64,000 nt of DNA, from the NCBI RefSeq assembly GCF_025515275.1, contig NZ_JAOPFU010000001.1, positions 62,001 through 126,000 on the forward strand, given 5' to 3'. Origin of the DNA: Catenovulum sp. 2E275 (GTDB lineage: Bacteria; Pseudomonadota; Gammaproteobacteria; Enterobacterales; Alteromonadaceae). Of this stretch, positions 17,877-27,954 are shown piece after piece. Numbering within the stretch: the stretch's first letter is position 1; every line of letters starts with the position of its first letter. The notes under the pieces are model-generated. The model did no database searches, was not told the DNA's origin, and saw only the letters and a list, made by a program, of their open reading frames with translations. A program made the position numbers and the translations under genes.

Positions 17877-18662
17877 TTAATGAGGAACGTATTCAATGTA
17901 ATCGTAATAAGCCCATGCAGCTTGAGCTGCGTACTGTCCGGGGAAATAAAACGCATTTTGCGAATTATCACCATGCCAATGATTAATCATGATTTTAGTT
18001 GGGTCCACCGGCCAGGCATAAGCCGGAATTTCATCATTGGCGATATGACCGTCGCCATTATCCTTGTACACAGTTCGCAGAATCTGTTTGGCTCCGTTAC
18101 TGTCCCAGACATACCATTGGATCTGATTCGAGCCCCAGTCAAATCCAATACTGACTAAATTTTGCTGTATATTTAATCCGTATTGGGCCAAATCGATATC
18201 CAGTTCCCAGCTTTCATAAGTCCCGTTTTGTGGCTGATAGATCACATTGGTGTGAACGACATTGCCAAGCGAAGGTAAAAACTCAATGTCGATTTCCTGC
18301 CAAGCTCTACCCGGCTCGTCGTACCATGAGGTGTAAGTGAAAATAGAAGAGACAGTACCCGGCGTATTGCCGGTTTTCAACGAGCCCTGAATTTGGCCAT
18401 AACCATAATGATTTTTGCTTTGCAATTCACTGCATTGTCCGTTTGATAACGATAAGGTAATACCATGCGAACTTGGATTAATCATCTCTGGCTTAAAGGT
18501 ACAACCGAAAGGCGAACCGTTATCGCCACTGCGCGCATTCCAAATAGCAGTGTCATGCCCCCAGCTAAAATCATCTTTAAAATAATTGGCATTCACTGTA
18601 CTGCTGCAAGCCAGTGTTGCCAAAGGTAACGCTAGCACACATGCTTTAAATAACTGTTTCAT
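17877..18662 (-). CDS. GH16 endo-beta-glucanase, licheninase/laminarinase type
   Basis: The 261-residue secreted enzyme starts at ATG 18662 behind GGTGG. Its signal peptide ends SSTVNA before NYFKDDF; a Cys in LACSS makes a lipoprotein possible but the lipobox is poor. The GH16 signature E-I-D-I-E-F is present with nucleophile E123 and acid/base E127. The compact jelly roll, with WQEIDIEFLP and a C-terminal YYDYIEYVP, resembles bacterial lichenases (mixed-linkage beta-1,3-1,4-glucanases) more than agarases or carrageenases, since there is no porphyranase/agarase-type extension. It is followed 58 bases later by GH3. Together they would take beta-glucan to glucose. Confidence 0.88.
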   Translation of the reverse strand: MKQLFKACVLALPLATLACSSTVNANYFKDDFSWGHDTAIWNARSGDNGSPFGCTFKPEMINPSSHGITLSLSNGQCSELQSKNHYGYGQIQGSLKTGNTPGTVSSIFTYTSWYDEPGRAWQEIDIEFLPSLGNVVHTNVIYQPQNGTYESWELDIDLAQYGLNIQQNLVSIGFDWGSNQIQWYVWDSNGAKQILRTVYKDNGDGHIANDEIPAYAWPVDPTKIMINHWHGDNSQNAFYFPGQYAAQAAWAYYDYIEYVPH

Positions 18663-18724
18663 AAACCACCTGTTTAAATATACTGAAGCGGATCCTGCTT
18701 TATGCATTCAATAGGTTTTAAATT

Positions 18725-18750
18725 ACAACGGCTTATAAATAAGCCGTTGT
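18725..18750 (-). terminator. Intra-operon hairpin between TBDR and GH16
   Basis: A perfect 11-bp stem (ACAACGGCTTA with TAAGCCGTTGT, 4-base loop) is followed on the minus strand by AATTT, a weak T-run. It likely attenuates transcription or protects the TBDR mRNA end. Confidence 0.55.
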
Positions 18751-18760
18751 CCATTTATGG

Positions 18761-21436
18761 TTAGAAATTAATACCGGCTCTCACGCCATAGTATCTGGGT
18801 AATCCATAGCTGCCTTTTGGATAACCTTTGCTGGTATTACTCCAGTACTGAATTTGTTCATCAGTTGCATTATTAACAAACACTTCAAGATACCATTGTT
18901 CGTTTTTAGGCATATATTTGACTGATGCATTAACCGTTGCAAAACCATCACGGCTGTCATCGACATAACGCACGGCTTCGTCCGGCACAGAAAATTCCAT
19001 GTCATCTAAATGCTTATCAACATTCCAAAGCGTTAAATAAGAATCATCTTTCCAGTTCACATTGAACCAGGAGTGGATATAACCATACTCACTCAGATTA
19101 AAGCTGTGGGTGTAACTTAAATTGGCAGTAAACTCTGGCGTCATCGCCATTTCATTGCCTTTTAAGTTGGTTGTCAGCACTGTGTTTTGCGGGTCAACGG
19201 ATTCTTCATAACTTAAGTTAAATAAATACTCAGCGTCATAATCCCATTTTGTAATCCAGTCATCGGTGATTTTTGCATCCGTCCAAGTCACATAACCGGT
19301 TAAACGACCGCTTGGGTAAGGTTTCCAGTCAAATTCAAGCTCGATACCTTTAATCGTTGCACCCGGTACGTTTTGCGTATAATAGGCAACAACTGATTGA
19401 TTTTGAAAATCGAGTACCGGATTTCCATCTTCACCTATGATGACTTTACCATCTTCATCTTTGACTTCGCTTAAACGCTCAACATTACCAATGGCGCCAA
19501 CTGAAGCGTATTGCATATCGGTATAATCTGTGTAGAAGAAGGTACTTTGAACATTTAAAGAATTATCAAAAAAGCTTGATTTGGCACCGATTTCCCAAGT
19601 GAGTACTTCTTCCGGGTCGAACTGGGTTTCATATCTTTGCGTTTCACCCGTTCTGTCGTTGACGACCTCAAATACATCCCCGATACCACCGGCTTTAAAA
19701 CCCGATGCTAAATAGGTATATATCATGCTGTCGGCAGATAAATCATAATCCAGTCCTAATCTGAAATCGTGATGACTCCAGCTGCCTTTATTATCATTGG
19801 CAAAATAAGACTGATAGATACTCGGATCTTCAAAATAATCTGTGTCTAATTCAGATAAAATGGTGCGACCAAACCAACCCGGGGCACAGCCATCACCGTT
19901 TGAGCAACGATATGTTCTACCACCTTTATCCTGTTTAGTTTCATCGCTGAAACGATAACCAAATGTGGCATTTAATTTATCTGTCAGTTTATAGGTCGCT
20001 TGTCCAAACACTGCTAACGCATCGGTTGAACGGTTTGGCTGGTCCCAAAACGCTTTGTCATCCATTGGATTATCGTAATAACCAAACGTGCTTGTACGTT
20101 CATGGAACAAATTAACACCAGCAATCCAGACTAAATCACCAAATTCATCAGACTGAAGCTGCAGCTCGGTTGAGTATGAACGGGCGCCTGTGCCATCCAT
20201 AAAATACATAGCACCGTCCCAAACATCTAAGCCGACTTCAGAATCTTGTGCGGATTCACGCTTCATATTTTCATAACCGAGCAACCAAACCAGACTGATG
20301 TCATCAGTTAACTCATAATTCAGCGTATTGCGTAAATAGGTAATATCGAGTTCTAATTTACCCGGCACATTCACTACGGCCTGATACGTATTGTCGCTCG
20401 GTAAAAAGTCACTACAGTCACCGCCAAATTCGTCCGGACGGCCACGTAACTTGTCACAGTTAACCATATCAACATTACCCGCACTGCTGTTTTTATATTT
20501 TTGGAAAACCGTATGATTAGAGATACCTAAATCAAGCGATTCCCATAACGTACTGACACGAAATGAATATTCGTTGGCATTACCATAAAAGTCTTCTTTA
20601 CCGGCTTTTGTCAGGGCACGAACTTTCTGAGCTTCTGGGTCTGTGCCTGCTGCATCTATCCACCAATTTTCTTTTTGAGTTTTGGTAACACCAATGCCTT
20701 GATATGAATCTTCAGAAATAACAGGTGCCGATAACACATCATCCGACAACCAACGCGTATCGTATTGATTTGGATCCCAGTAACCTTCAACATGCGAATC
20801 ACGTTTTAAATATTTACCGGATACACGGATTGCAAATTCATCGTTGACCGGAATATTAATGTAACCGCCTGTACTTTTAGCATTAAACCGACCCAGTTCC
20901 AGATCTAAACTGCCTGAGGTGGCATCAAACTTAGGTTTAGCAGAAATCACATTAATGCTGCCAACCGTTGAGTTACGGCCAAACAGAGTGCCCTGTGGTC
21001 CACGTAAGGCCTCTACTCGCTCCACATCATACATAAGTGCAAGTGCACCTTGCATTCTAGGTGAATAAATTCCGTCTAAATGTACACCAACCGCCGGATC
21101 GCCTAACTCGGTTACATTGGTTGAGCGCACACCGCGCATAGAAATGACCGGCGCAGCTTGCTCGGATGAAACCGAAATATCCAAGCCCGGTACTAAATTC
21201 GCGATATCTTTAACGTTCTTGATACCATTTTGATCTAACTTTTCCTGACTAAAAGCGGAAATAGCAACCGGCGTTTCCATTAATTTTGTTTTTCGCTTGG
21301 TTGCGGTGACCGAAATCACTTCCAATGAACTCTCATTGGTCACTTGTTGTTCAGACGTTTCATCTTGTTCAGCAGCGATCGCTGGTAAACTTAATGCCAT
21401 TGAAACAGCCAGTGGAATTAATTTTAATTTATGCAT
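18761..21436 (-). CDS. TonB-dependent receptor of the beta-glucan locus
   Basis: The 891-residue outer-membrane receptor has a signal peptide to about residue 22 (LSLPAIAA). The TonB box is near LEVISVTATKRK, and the plug holds the typical DVERVEALRGPQGTLFGRN. The barrel ends in GINF. This plug type is the FecA/CirA-like class rather than the 'DIGKFPD' class of the other two receptors here, so its origin differs. It is the first gene of an operon with GH16 and GH3, which makes imported gluco-oligosaccharides the best guess. A Fur-like sequence about 30 bases upstream leaves a metal-chelate ligand open as an alternative. Confidence 0.92.
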   Translation of the reverse strand: MHKLKLIPLAVSMALSLPAIAAEQDETSEQQVTNESSLEVISVTATKRKTKLMETPVAISAFSQEKLDQNGIKNVKDIANLVPGLDISVSSEQAAPVISMRGVRSTNVTELGDPAVGVHLDGIYSPRMQGALALMYDVERVEALRGPQGTLFGRNSTVGSINVISAKPKFDATSGSLDLELGRFNAKSTGGYINIPVNDEFAIRVSGKYLKRDSHVEGYWDPNQYDTRWLSDDVLSAPVISEDSYQGIGVTKTQKENWWIDAAGTDPEAQKVRALTKAGKEDFYGNANEYSFRVSTLWESLDLGISNHTVFQKYKNSSAGNVDMVNCDKLRGRPDEFGGDCSDFLPSDNTYQAVVNVPGKLELDITYLRNTLNYELTDDISLVWLLGYENMKRESAQDSEVGLDVWDGAMYFMDGTGARSYSTELQLQSDEFGDLVWIAGVNLFHERTSTFGYYDNPMDDKAFWDQPNRSTDALAVFGQATYKLTDKLNATFGYRFSDETKQDKGGRTYRCSNGDGCAPGWFGRTILSELDTDYFEDPSIYQSYFANDNKGSWSHHDFRLGLDYDLSADSMIYTYLASGFKAGGIGDVFEVVNDRTGETQRYETQFDPEEVLTWEIGAKSSFFDNSLNVQSTFFYTDYTDMQYASVGAIGNVERLSEVKDEDGKVIIGEDGNPVLDFQNQSVVAYYTQNVPGATIKGIELEFDWKPYPSGRLTGYVTWTDAKITDDWITKWDYDAEYLFNLSYEESVDPQNTVLTTNLKGNEMAMTPEFTANLSYTHSFNLSEYGYIHSWFNVNWKDDSYLTLWNVDKHLDDMEFSVPDEAVRYVDDSRDGFATVNASVKYMPKNEQWYLEVFVNNATDEQIQYWSNTSKGYPKGSYGLPRYYGVRAGINF

Positions 21437-21464
21437 CTTGTATCACACCTCTTATGGTTAACAA

Positions 21465-21484
21465 AATGATAATGAATTACCATT
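21465..21484 (-). promoter_or_regulatory. Weak Fur-box-like sequence upstream of the TBDR
   Basis: Read on the minus strand, AATGGTAATTCATTATCATT resembles the Fur consensus AATGATAATCATTATCATT, with one extra base and one mismatch. It lies about 30 bases before the TBDR start. The match may be chance in AT-rich DNA. Confidence 0.25.
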
Positions 21485-21622
21485 TTTTAACATGTTAAGA
21501 AGCTTACCCAGCGCCAGCAAGCTTGATGCGATAAACTGAGCAGGCGACAAGGTGAAACGAATCTGCAATCAAATAATCAGGTTTTTGAATTCAAGATAAA
21601 CACCAACCTCCATTCTTGTATC

Positions 21623-21654
21623 AAGGGATAAAAATCGCTCATTTTTTATCCCTT
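21623..21654 (-). terminator. Hairpin after the carboxylesterase gene
   Basis: A 12-bp perfect stem (AAGGGATAAAAA with TTTTTATCCCTT) has an 8-base loop, 30 bases after the esterase stop. The stem carries its own T-tract, but no T-run follows on the minus strand. Confidence 0.5.
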
Positions 21655-21684
21655 AAGCAAACCGCAATGCCAGATTGTTCATTG

Positions 21685-23269
21685 TTAAAATGGTTTATTT
21701 GCCCAGCTTTTACCCTCTTCCGTGCGCCGCCATTTAAAATATTCATCCATCACAGTCAGCGCTTTGCGATCCGGTACAGGTGCAACTTTGGTGGTTTGTT
21801 GAAATAACATGACTTGCTGAGTTTGATGATTAAATGCGGGCCAGAGGGTTAAATTGTCGCCATTTGGATTGCCGGTTTTAGCGAAATTAGTCCAGTAACT
21901 TGCCATCGCCTCTGAAATCTGCAAATCCGATTTTGATGTACCGGCATGGTTAGGGTCAAGCTGCTGAAAAACATAGCCTATGTCTTGTGCATGAGGCGAA
22001 CCATAGCCATATTGAGGTGAATCTTTGGCATGTACAGGATGCTGATCAAAAAAGTACAAATAAAAAGGTGCTTGACCGTGTTGTGTTTGCAACCTTGCCC
22101 AACTCCACGAATGCCAGCCAAACGCAACATCCCGAATCAGGTTTCTAGCCGAGCGGGTAATCAGGTCTTCAGAGACTGAATAAGCTTCAATTAGCTGCGG
22201 CGCAAACGGACCAAAACGGGTTTGAATACCTTGAATGAATTTTTGTGGATTTTTATCCCAGACAAAACTTGCCCCTTCATCAGAGTTATAACCCGCCATG
22301 ACTTTCACATCATTAAATTTGCCTTGCTGATACAACATAAACTGATCATCTGGGATGACATAACCATCCACAATCGGCCAGCCGCCGGGCATAGACCATT
22401 GTTTGGGAATAAACGTCTGAGCATCCATTTTTCTCAGTTCTGCAATTGATTTAACCCCGAAACTTTTAACATACTCAAGACCTTGAGCTTGAGCTTGCTC
22501 GATGCTTGACATATTTTCACCCGGATAATTAATGGTTCGGGTTGGGCCAAATGAGCCACCGCTTTGCGAAATCGCTTTGTCAAATAAGCCTTTAGTCAGA
22601 GGGGAAGCGGCCAGCATACTGACAGAAATGGCGCCAGCAGATTCACCAAAAATGGTAATGTTGTCAGGGTTACCACCAAATTGTGCAATATTTTGTTTAA
22701 TCCATTTAAGTGCAGCTATTTGATCTAACAAACCATAGTTGCCCGAAACATGATGTTCGCTTTCTGCTGATAACTCAGGGTGCGCTAAAAATCCGAGTTG
22801 CCCTACCCGATAAGCGATACTGACAAATATCACGCCCTTTTCGGTCAACTTGACCCCGTTAAACATAGGTTCAGAGGTTGCGCCAAAGCTAAAGCCGCCA
22901 CCGTATATCCATACCATAACGGGTAGTTTTTCGGTCGCAGACTGAGCAGGCGTCCACACATTAAGATATAAACAATCTTCACTTTTACCCGATGGCGGAT
23001 TCCCCCCCTGCATGCACCCGGCTGCAAATTCTGTTACTTTTTTAATACCTTGCCATTTGTCAGCAGGTTTTGGCGCTTGCCAGCGCAGCTCGCCAACGGG
23101 CGGTTTTGCAAACGGAATGCCTTTAAAAACAGCCAGCTTATTTTGCGTACTGCCCCGTAATATGCCTTGCTCTACTGTGACAACTTCCATAGGATCTAGC
23201 TGATTAGCATACAAGTTAAACATCAAAAAAAGCAATGAAAGCTAGACTTTTATAAATATATTTTTTCAT
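21685..23269 (-). CDS. Type-B carboxylesterase, signal peptide frameshifted
   Basis: The 500-residue catalytic part is a clear carboxylesterase/lipase type B: oxyanion loop WIYGGGFSFG, nucleophile Ser in FGESAGAIS, Glu region NSDEGASF and His in GSPHAQDIG. The natural start is ATG 23269, with AAGGA before it, encoding MKKYIYKSLAFIAFF; that frame stops after 17 codons. The catalytic frame runs from about 23235. Removing one T from the T7 run (A7 on the plus strand, 23225-23231) joins them into a perfect signal peptide ending NLYA before NQ. Either this is a sequencing error or a real slippage mutation. The role could be removal of acyl or feruloyl groups from glycans. It lies downstream of a halogenase and TBDR on the same strand. 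Confidence 0.8.
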
Positions 23270-23293
23270 TTATATTCCTTTGTATTTTAAATT

Positions 23294-24772
23294 TTATTTA
23301 GCTGGGCAATACGCTTGAATAAATTGTTGGTGTGAAGGCCAGCGTGCAACTCTTTGTTTAACCTGATGTTTAACAGATTCAACAAAATCTTGAAGATCAG
23401 TTTGAGTGAGTCTGTCTACTACAGGGTGATAATGCATAGGTTCAATGCCCATACCTAACATCACCTGAACCCATGAGCGCTCGTCAAATAACTCATTGGC
23501 TTGTTTGCCAATTCTGCCCGAGTGGCGGAACATCTCAATTCTGTGTTTTAAAGACTCGGGAATCTCCATATTCTGACAGTGTTGCCAAAACGGGCTATCC
23601 GTTCGTTTAGTTGTGCAATAATGTAAAACAATAAAATCTCGAATTTGCTTCATTTCATTTTGCATAGATAAATTAAATTCATCCCGCTCGGTTGAATGAA
23701 TATCAGCTACCGGAAAGTTTTGTAACAGTTTGATAATCGCCGCTTGGAATAAATGAATACCAGTTGATTCTAATGGCTCAATAAATCCGGCGGATAAACC
23801 GATCGCAACACAGTTTTTATGCCAATGTTTTCTGCGGGTTCCAGTTTGATAAGTGATTAGTCGCGGTGAATTAATGGTTTGTCCCTGACAATTACCCAGC
23901 AAAGTTTGTACAGCTTCGTCGTCAGATAAGTAATGGCTAGAATACACTAAACCATTACCACAACGATTTTGGAGCGGAATTTGCCAACGCCAGCCAGCTT
24001 GGTGTGCAATGGCTCTGGTGTAAGGGCGAAGCTCGGCTAAACTTTCGGTTTGCACCGCAACCGCTTTATCACAAGGCAGGTAATGCGCCCAGTTATCAAA
24101 CCCTGTATGTAGTTGTTTTTCAATTAATAATCCGGAAAACCCTGAACAATCAATGAATAAATCGCCGCTAATTTGTTCGCCGTTATCGAGTGTAAGGGTT
24201 TCAATATCTCCGGTTTGAGGATTTAAAGTAGCTTGAGTAACTAAACCCTCAACTCTTTTAACCTGATGTTTTTCAGCAATATTTCTTAAATATTGGGCAA
24301 ATAATCCAGCATCTAAATGAAACGCATACCCTTTATTTTGCTTAGAATCTATCGCAAATTTATTTTGTCTGGCAGCTAAGTGCTCTGCGGTATAATCACC
24401 AATATCAATGGCGAATCCTTGCTGCTTTGCTTTTAGCCAAAAGTGATGAAAACCACAAGCCCAAGTATCTGTACCAATTTCACCAAATGAGTGAATATAA
24501 CTGTCATTTAGCGTTTTCCAATGCTCAAATTGAATACCAAGCTTAAATGTAGCATTGGTTTTGGCCATTAAATCTTGTTCATTAATATCTAATAGTCGAT
24601 TAAAAATATGCAAAGTCGGAATGGTAGCTTCACCTACTCCAACAGTACCAATTTGCTCAGATTCAATTAATACAATTTCAAATTGATTACCTAATAATTT
24701 GCCTAATGCGGCAGCGCTCATCCACCCAGCACTGCCACCGCCAACAATAACCACTTTTTTAATTTGTTTCAT
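23294..24772 (-). CDS. Flavin-dependent (tryptophan) halogenase family protein
   Basis: The 492-residue enzyme has FAD loop GGGSAGWMSA (residues 11-20), catalytic Lys K77 in ATFKLGIQF, AGWRWQIPLQNRCGNG with the WxWxIP signature, and SAGFIEPLEST with the catalytic Glu. It follows the TBDR on the same strand after a terminator, and the esterase start lies 25 bases downstream. This TBDR-halogenase pairing is a known recurring arrangement in Alteromonadales and Caulobacterales, with unknown substrate. It is as close to the pair at 6835 and 9720 as they are to each other, by eye. Confidence 0.9.
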   Translation of the reverse strand: MKQIKKVVIVGGGSAGWMSAAALGKLLGNQFEIVLIESEQIGTVGVGEATIPTLHIFNRLLDINEQDLMAKTNATFKLGIQFEHWKTLNDSYIHSFGEIGTDTWACGFHHFWLKAKQQGFAIDIGDYTAEHLAARQNKFAIDSKQNKGYAFHLDAGLFAQYLRNIAEKHQVKRVEGLVTQATLNPQTGDIETLTLDNGEQISGDLFIDCSGFSGLLIEKQLHTGFDNWAHYLPCDKAVAVQTESLAELRPYTRAIAHQAGWRWQIPLQNRCGNGLVYSSHYLSDDEAVQTLLGNCQGQTINSPRLITYQTGTRRKHWHKNCVAIGLSAGFIEPLESTGIHLFQAAIIKLLQNFPVADIHSTERDEFNLSMQNEMKQIRDFIVLHYCTTKRTDSPFWQHCQNMEIPESLKHRIEMFRHSGRIGKQANELFDERSWVQVMLGMGIEPMHYHPVVDRLTQTDLQDFVESVKHQVKQRVARWPSHQQFIQAYCPAK

Positions 24773-24794
24773 TTATCTGTTTTCCCGAGCAAAT

Positions 24795-24820
24795 AAAAAA
24801 GGCTGTCGTTGCTGACAGCC
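24795..24820 (-). terminator. Terminator between TBDR and halogenase
   Basis: GGCTGTC and GACAGCC (24801-24820) form a 7-bp stem with a 6-base loop. Reading on the minus strand, TTTTTTATTT follows. It should cut expression of the halogenase relative to the receptor. Confidence 0.75.
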
Positions 24821-24884
24821 CCTTTATAACTTAATCAATTGAATGTGATTAAGTTGATATAGTTATTTGAGTGTAGATGAGTCT

Positions 24885-27635
24885 TTAAAAAGATCCTCTA
24901 ACACCTACAGCAAAACGAGCACTGCCATCTGCTGCAAACACCATTTGGTTTTCATAACGGTTATACTTTCTAATGTCTTCACCTGTAACATTAATGCCTT
25001 CAAAGAAAACACTGACTTCGTCGTTAATGTCATAACTGGCCGATAAATCAATTTGGCTATATTCATCAACTGTAGTTGGTTCACCAGTTGTGGTTTCATA
25101 GAAGTGACCAAATTGCTCAATAAAGCTATCACGCCAGTTATAAGCTACTCGGAACTGAATGCCGTTTTTCTCATAAAAACCAACTAAGTTTGCTGAATCA
25201 CTTAACCCAACAATAGCTGAAGCATCGGTTTGATCAATGGTGAATTCAGAATCTGTTGATACAAATGTGGCGTTGGCAATTACCCCAAAGCCTGAGTCAC
25301 CAAAGGCATGCTGACCAGCTAGCTCCCAACCGCTGATTTGTTTTGTTTGTAAATTGCGTGGACGCGCAATATCAAATAAAACATTCTCGCCAGTTGTTGG
25401 ATCAATTACGCCTTCAATTGCTTCTGTTGACGCATCTGTCACAATAAAGTTATCAACGATTTTTCTGAAATAACCGGCAGATACATAACTATATTGATCA
25501 ATATACCATTCGGCTGAAAAATCTAAGTTATCAGACATATAAGGTTTTAAATCTGGGTTACCTGATACTGCCTGACCTACGTCACCTGCACGAATTGAGC
25601 TAAATGAACGAGCTGAACGCATGTTACCCAATTCTGGGCGAGTAATTGTACGTGAAGCTGCGAAACGTAAGACTAAATCATCTGTCGCTTCCAGTTTTAC
25701 TGACATATTTGGTAAAAACAAATCATAACTATCGCCGTCTGTGTAAGGCACACTGTCAGAGTAGTTAAGTGTCATATCTTCACCAGCTTCAACAAAAGTT
25801 AATGAATCCAGTGTTTTTTCCAGCGAGGTTGAGTCAATTGAAGTATTTTCAATTCGAGAACCTGCTACCACAGTTAATGGACGACCTTCAATTTCTAACT
25901 CAGCGGTAAACTCTAAATAAGCAGATAAAGTTTTTTCCTGAACTTCGTACCAATCTGTCTGACGGACTAAATCTAAACTCAGTGAATCATCGCCAGCCAC
26001 TTCTCTAATTGTATCAATCCAGCTATAAGCCGCTTCTGGATCAAATGATAAAAACGCAGTTTCACCAATTAATGCGTGGTCAATTGTCGTTACACCATAA
26101 CCTGCAGCCTGAGCTTCTTCTAATGAGCTAAATAACCCATTTTCGCCAATAACATCAACTAACCCGCGGAACGCGTATGCATCAGCGCCTTCACCCACAT
26201 TGTTATTGAAAGACTCAACGACTTTAGTTTGGTCTGTATACATTAAGCCAGATTTCATTGTAAAACTGTCACCTTCATAGGTGTAATCTAGGCTTAATTG
26301 TGAAATTTCATCTTTGTAATGGTTTGAGAAAACATCCTGCTGATGCAGTTTTGCGTTTTGGTAACCAATATCATCATTATCATAAAAATGGGTAGCAATA
26401 TCGCCATCAACAATAAATTGATAATCCATAGTTGCAATTTGAATATCAGAACGATTTACATTGGTTTCTTGGTCAGGGTTGCTTTCAGATGTTGCATGAC
26501 TAGCATCAAATTTTAAAATTGAATTATCAGTCACAAACCACTCAAGATTTAAACCGGTTTGTAAACCGACTTCTCTTGATTCTGGTGCACCTAAGAAAAA
26601 GTCCATACCGCGATCTTTAAATTGATGAAAGATAGCTGTGTTATTTTCATCAACATCCCAAACTTCACCTTCGTTTGTACCATAAGTTCGCCATGATGCA
26701 CTCTCAAGATCACGGCCTTTTACTTTAAGATCAGAATAATTTGCATCAAACGTTGCGGTTAAATCTTCATTAAGCGCATATTGCAATACTAAATTAGCGT
26801 TTAAACGCTTACGGTTTGACTCCGAGCGAGTCACCGCAGTTTGAGTTGGCATATAATCGACTAAAGCTTCACCCCCAGCAGAATTAGACGGATAACCACC
26901 GCTTAGCTGCATATAGTCGCCACTACCAGAAAGATATGAACGCCATCTACGTACTTCAACAGAGTCAGTTTGAGTATCTCTTTCTTGATAACTCACAGCA
27001 GCTAACACACCAAAATTTTCAGTTGGGTTTGTGCTGTATAGAGCAGAAATTTGTGGTGTAGTTGAGCTGGCATTTTCATCATAAATACCTTTAGCAGAAA
27101 CTAAAATTCTTTCACCTACATCTAAAGGTTTAGTCGTTGTTACATTAATAGTTGCACCAATACCACCTGATTGAATGGCAGCAGATGAAGACTTATAAAC
27201 CTCAACTCCACTGACCATTTCAGCAGCGACTGTGTCAAAATTAAAACCACGGCCAGAGGTCGCATTTGGCATTTGGCGGCCGTTAAATAATACAGTGTTA
27301 AACTGCGGACCAAGGCCACGAACCGTTACCTGACGGCCTTCACCACTTGAACGGTTAATTGAAACACCAGTAATACGTTGCAAAGATTCAGCTAAGTTAG
27401 TATCTGGGAACTTACCAATATCTTCAGATGAAATCGCGTCAACAACCCCACTGGATTGACGCTTTAACGCTGTCGATTTCTGAATACTCGACAACATACC
27501 TTTAATTTGAATTACTTCAACATCATTGTCTGTTTGATCTATTTCCTGAGCCTGAGCATTGGCGGTTAACGCTAAAGCAATACTAGACATTAAAACGCTT
27601 TTTTTACCTAGTGAAAACATCTTCATTTTTTTCAT
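24885..27635 (-). CDS. TonB-dependent receptor, carbohydrate (TIGR01782-like) type
   Basis: The 916-residue receptor starts at ATG 27635, where a signal peptide begins (MKKMKMFSLGKK, cut after NAQAQ); the in-frame stretch upstream is spurious. TonB box VEVIQIKG is followed by the plug signature DIGKFPDTNLAESLQRITGV and RQVTVRGLGPQFNTVLFNGR, hallmarks of the glycan-linked TBDR group. It ends GVRGSF. It is the first gene of a minus-strand group with a halogenase and an esterase, and lies next to the xylan locus with an upstream A-rich 13-base sequence shared with the CBM lipoprotein gene. Xylo- or arabino-oligosaccharide import is the likeliest role. Confidence 0.93.
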   Translation of the reverse strand: MKKMKMFSLGKKSVLMSSIALALTANAQAQEIDQTDNDVEVIQIKGMLSSIQKSTALKRQSSGVVDAISSEDIGKFPDTNLAESLQRITGVSINRSSGEGRQVTVRGLGPQFNTVLFNGRQMPNATSGRGFNFDTVAAEMVSGVEVYKSSSAAIQSGGIGATINVTTTKPLDVGERILVSAKGIYDENASSTTPQISALYSTNPTENFGVLAAVSYQERDTQTDSVEVRRWRSYLSGSGDYMQLSGGYPSNSAGGEALVDYMPTQTAVTRSESNRKRLNANLVLQYALNEDLTATFDANYSDLKVKGRDLESASWRTYGTNEGEVWDVDENNTAIFHQFKDRGMDFFLGAPESREVGLQTGLNLEWFVTDNSILKFDASHATSESNPDQETNVNRSDIQIATMDYQFIVDGDIATHFYDNDDIGYQNAKLHQQDVFSNHYKDEISQLSLDYTYEGDSFTMKSGLMYTDQTKVVESFNNNVGEGADAYAFRGLVDVIGENGLFSSLEEAQAAGYGVTTIDHALIGETAFLSFDPEAAYSWIDTIREVAGDDSLSLDLVRQTDWYEVQEKTLSAYLEFTAELEIEGRPLTVVAGSRIENTSIDSTSLEKTLDSLTFVEAGEDMTLNYSDSVPYTDGDSYDLFLPNMSVKLEATDDLVLRFAASRTITRPELGNMRSARSFSSIRAGDVGQAVSGNPDLKPYMSDNLDFSAEWYIDQYSYVSAGYFRKIVDNFIVTDASTEAIEGVIDPTTGENVLFDIARPRNLQTKQISGWELAGQHAFGDSGFGVIANATFVSTDSEFTIDQTDASAIVGLSDSANLVGFYEKNGIQFRVAYNWRDSFIEQFGHFYETTTGEPTTVDEYSQIDLSASYDINDEVSVFFEGINVTGEDIRKYNRYENQMVFAADGSARFAVGVRGSF

Positions 27636-27954
27636 AATTACAAACCTTAACATTAGTGTCATTTTTACTATAACATGCAAAAAACAAGAAATCACCACTA
27701 TTAACACTTAAATTTCGTAATTTACAAAGGCTTTCAACTAAAATATAACAAAAAAACACTAATATAATCATAAAAACTATAAGCAGTTCATAATGTTAAG
27801 TTTTAGCCTAAAAAAATATTAAGCAGAAAAAAATTGTTAATTTTTTCAGAATAATTGACTGAAATGAGTGATTTTTGAATGATATGAACTTGCGGAAAGA
27901 TAAAAGTGAATAAACGATTCATTCACTTTTATTACAAATTTCTAAAAAGACATT
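27636..27954. promoter_or_regulatory. Control region of the TBDR gene and 3' end of the xylan operon
   Basis: There is no gene here. The region holds the TBDR promoter area, an exact copy of the 13-mer CAAAAAAACACTA at 27749-27761 also found at 39240-39252, and the terminator at 27901-27931. Confidence 0.55.
27901..27931 (-). terminator. Terminator after the GH62 gene
   Basis: An 11-bp perfect stem (TAAAAGTGAAT with ATTCACTTTTA, 9-base loop) lies 24 bases after the GH62 stop and marks the 3' end of the minus-strand xylan gene series. Confidence 0.65.
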
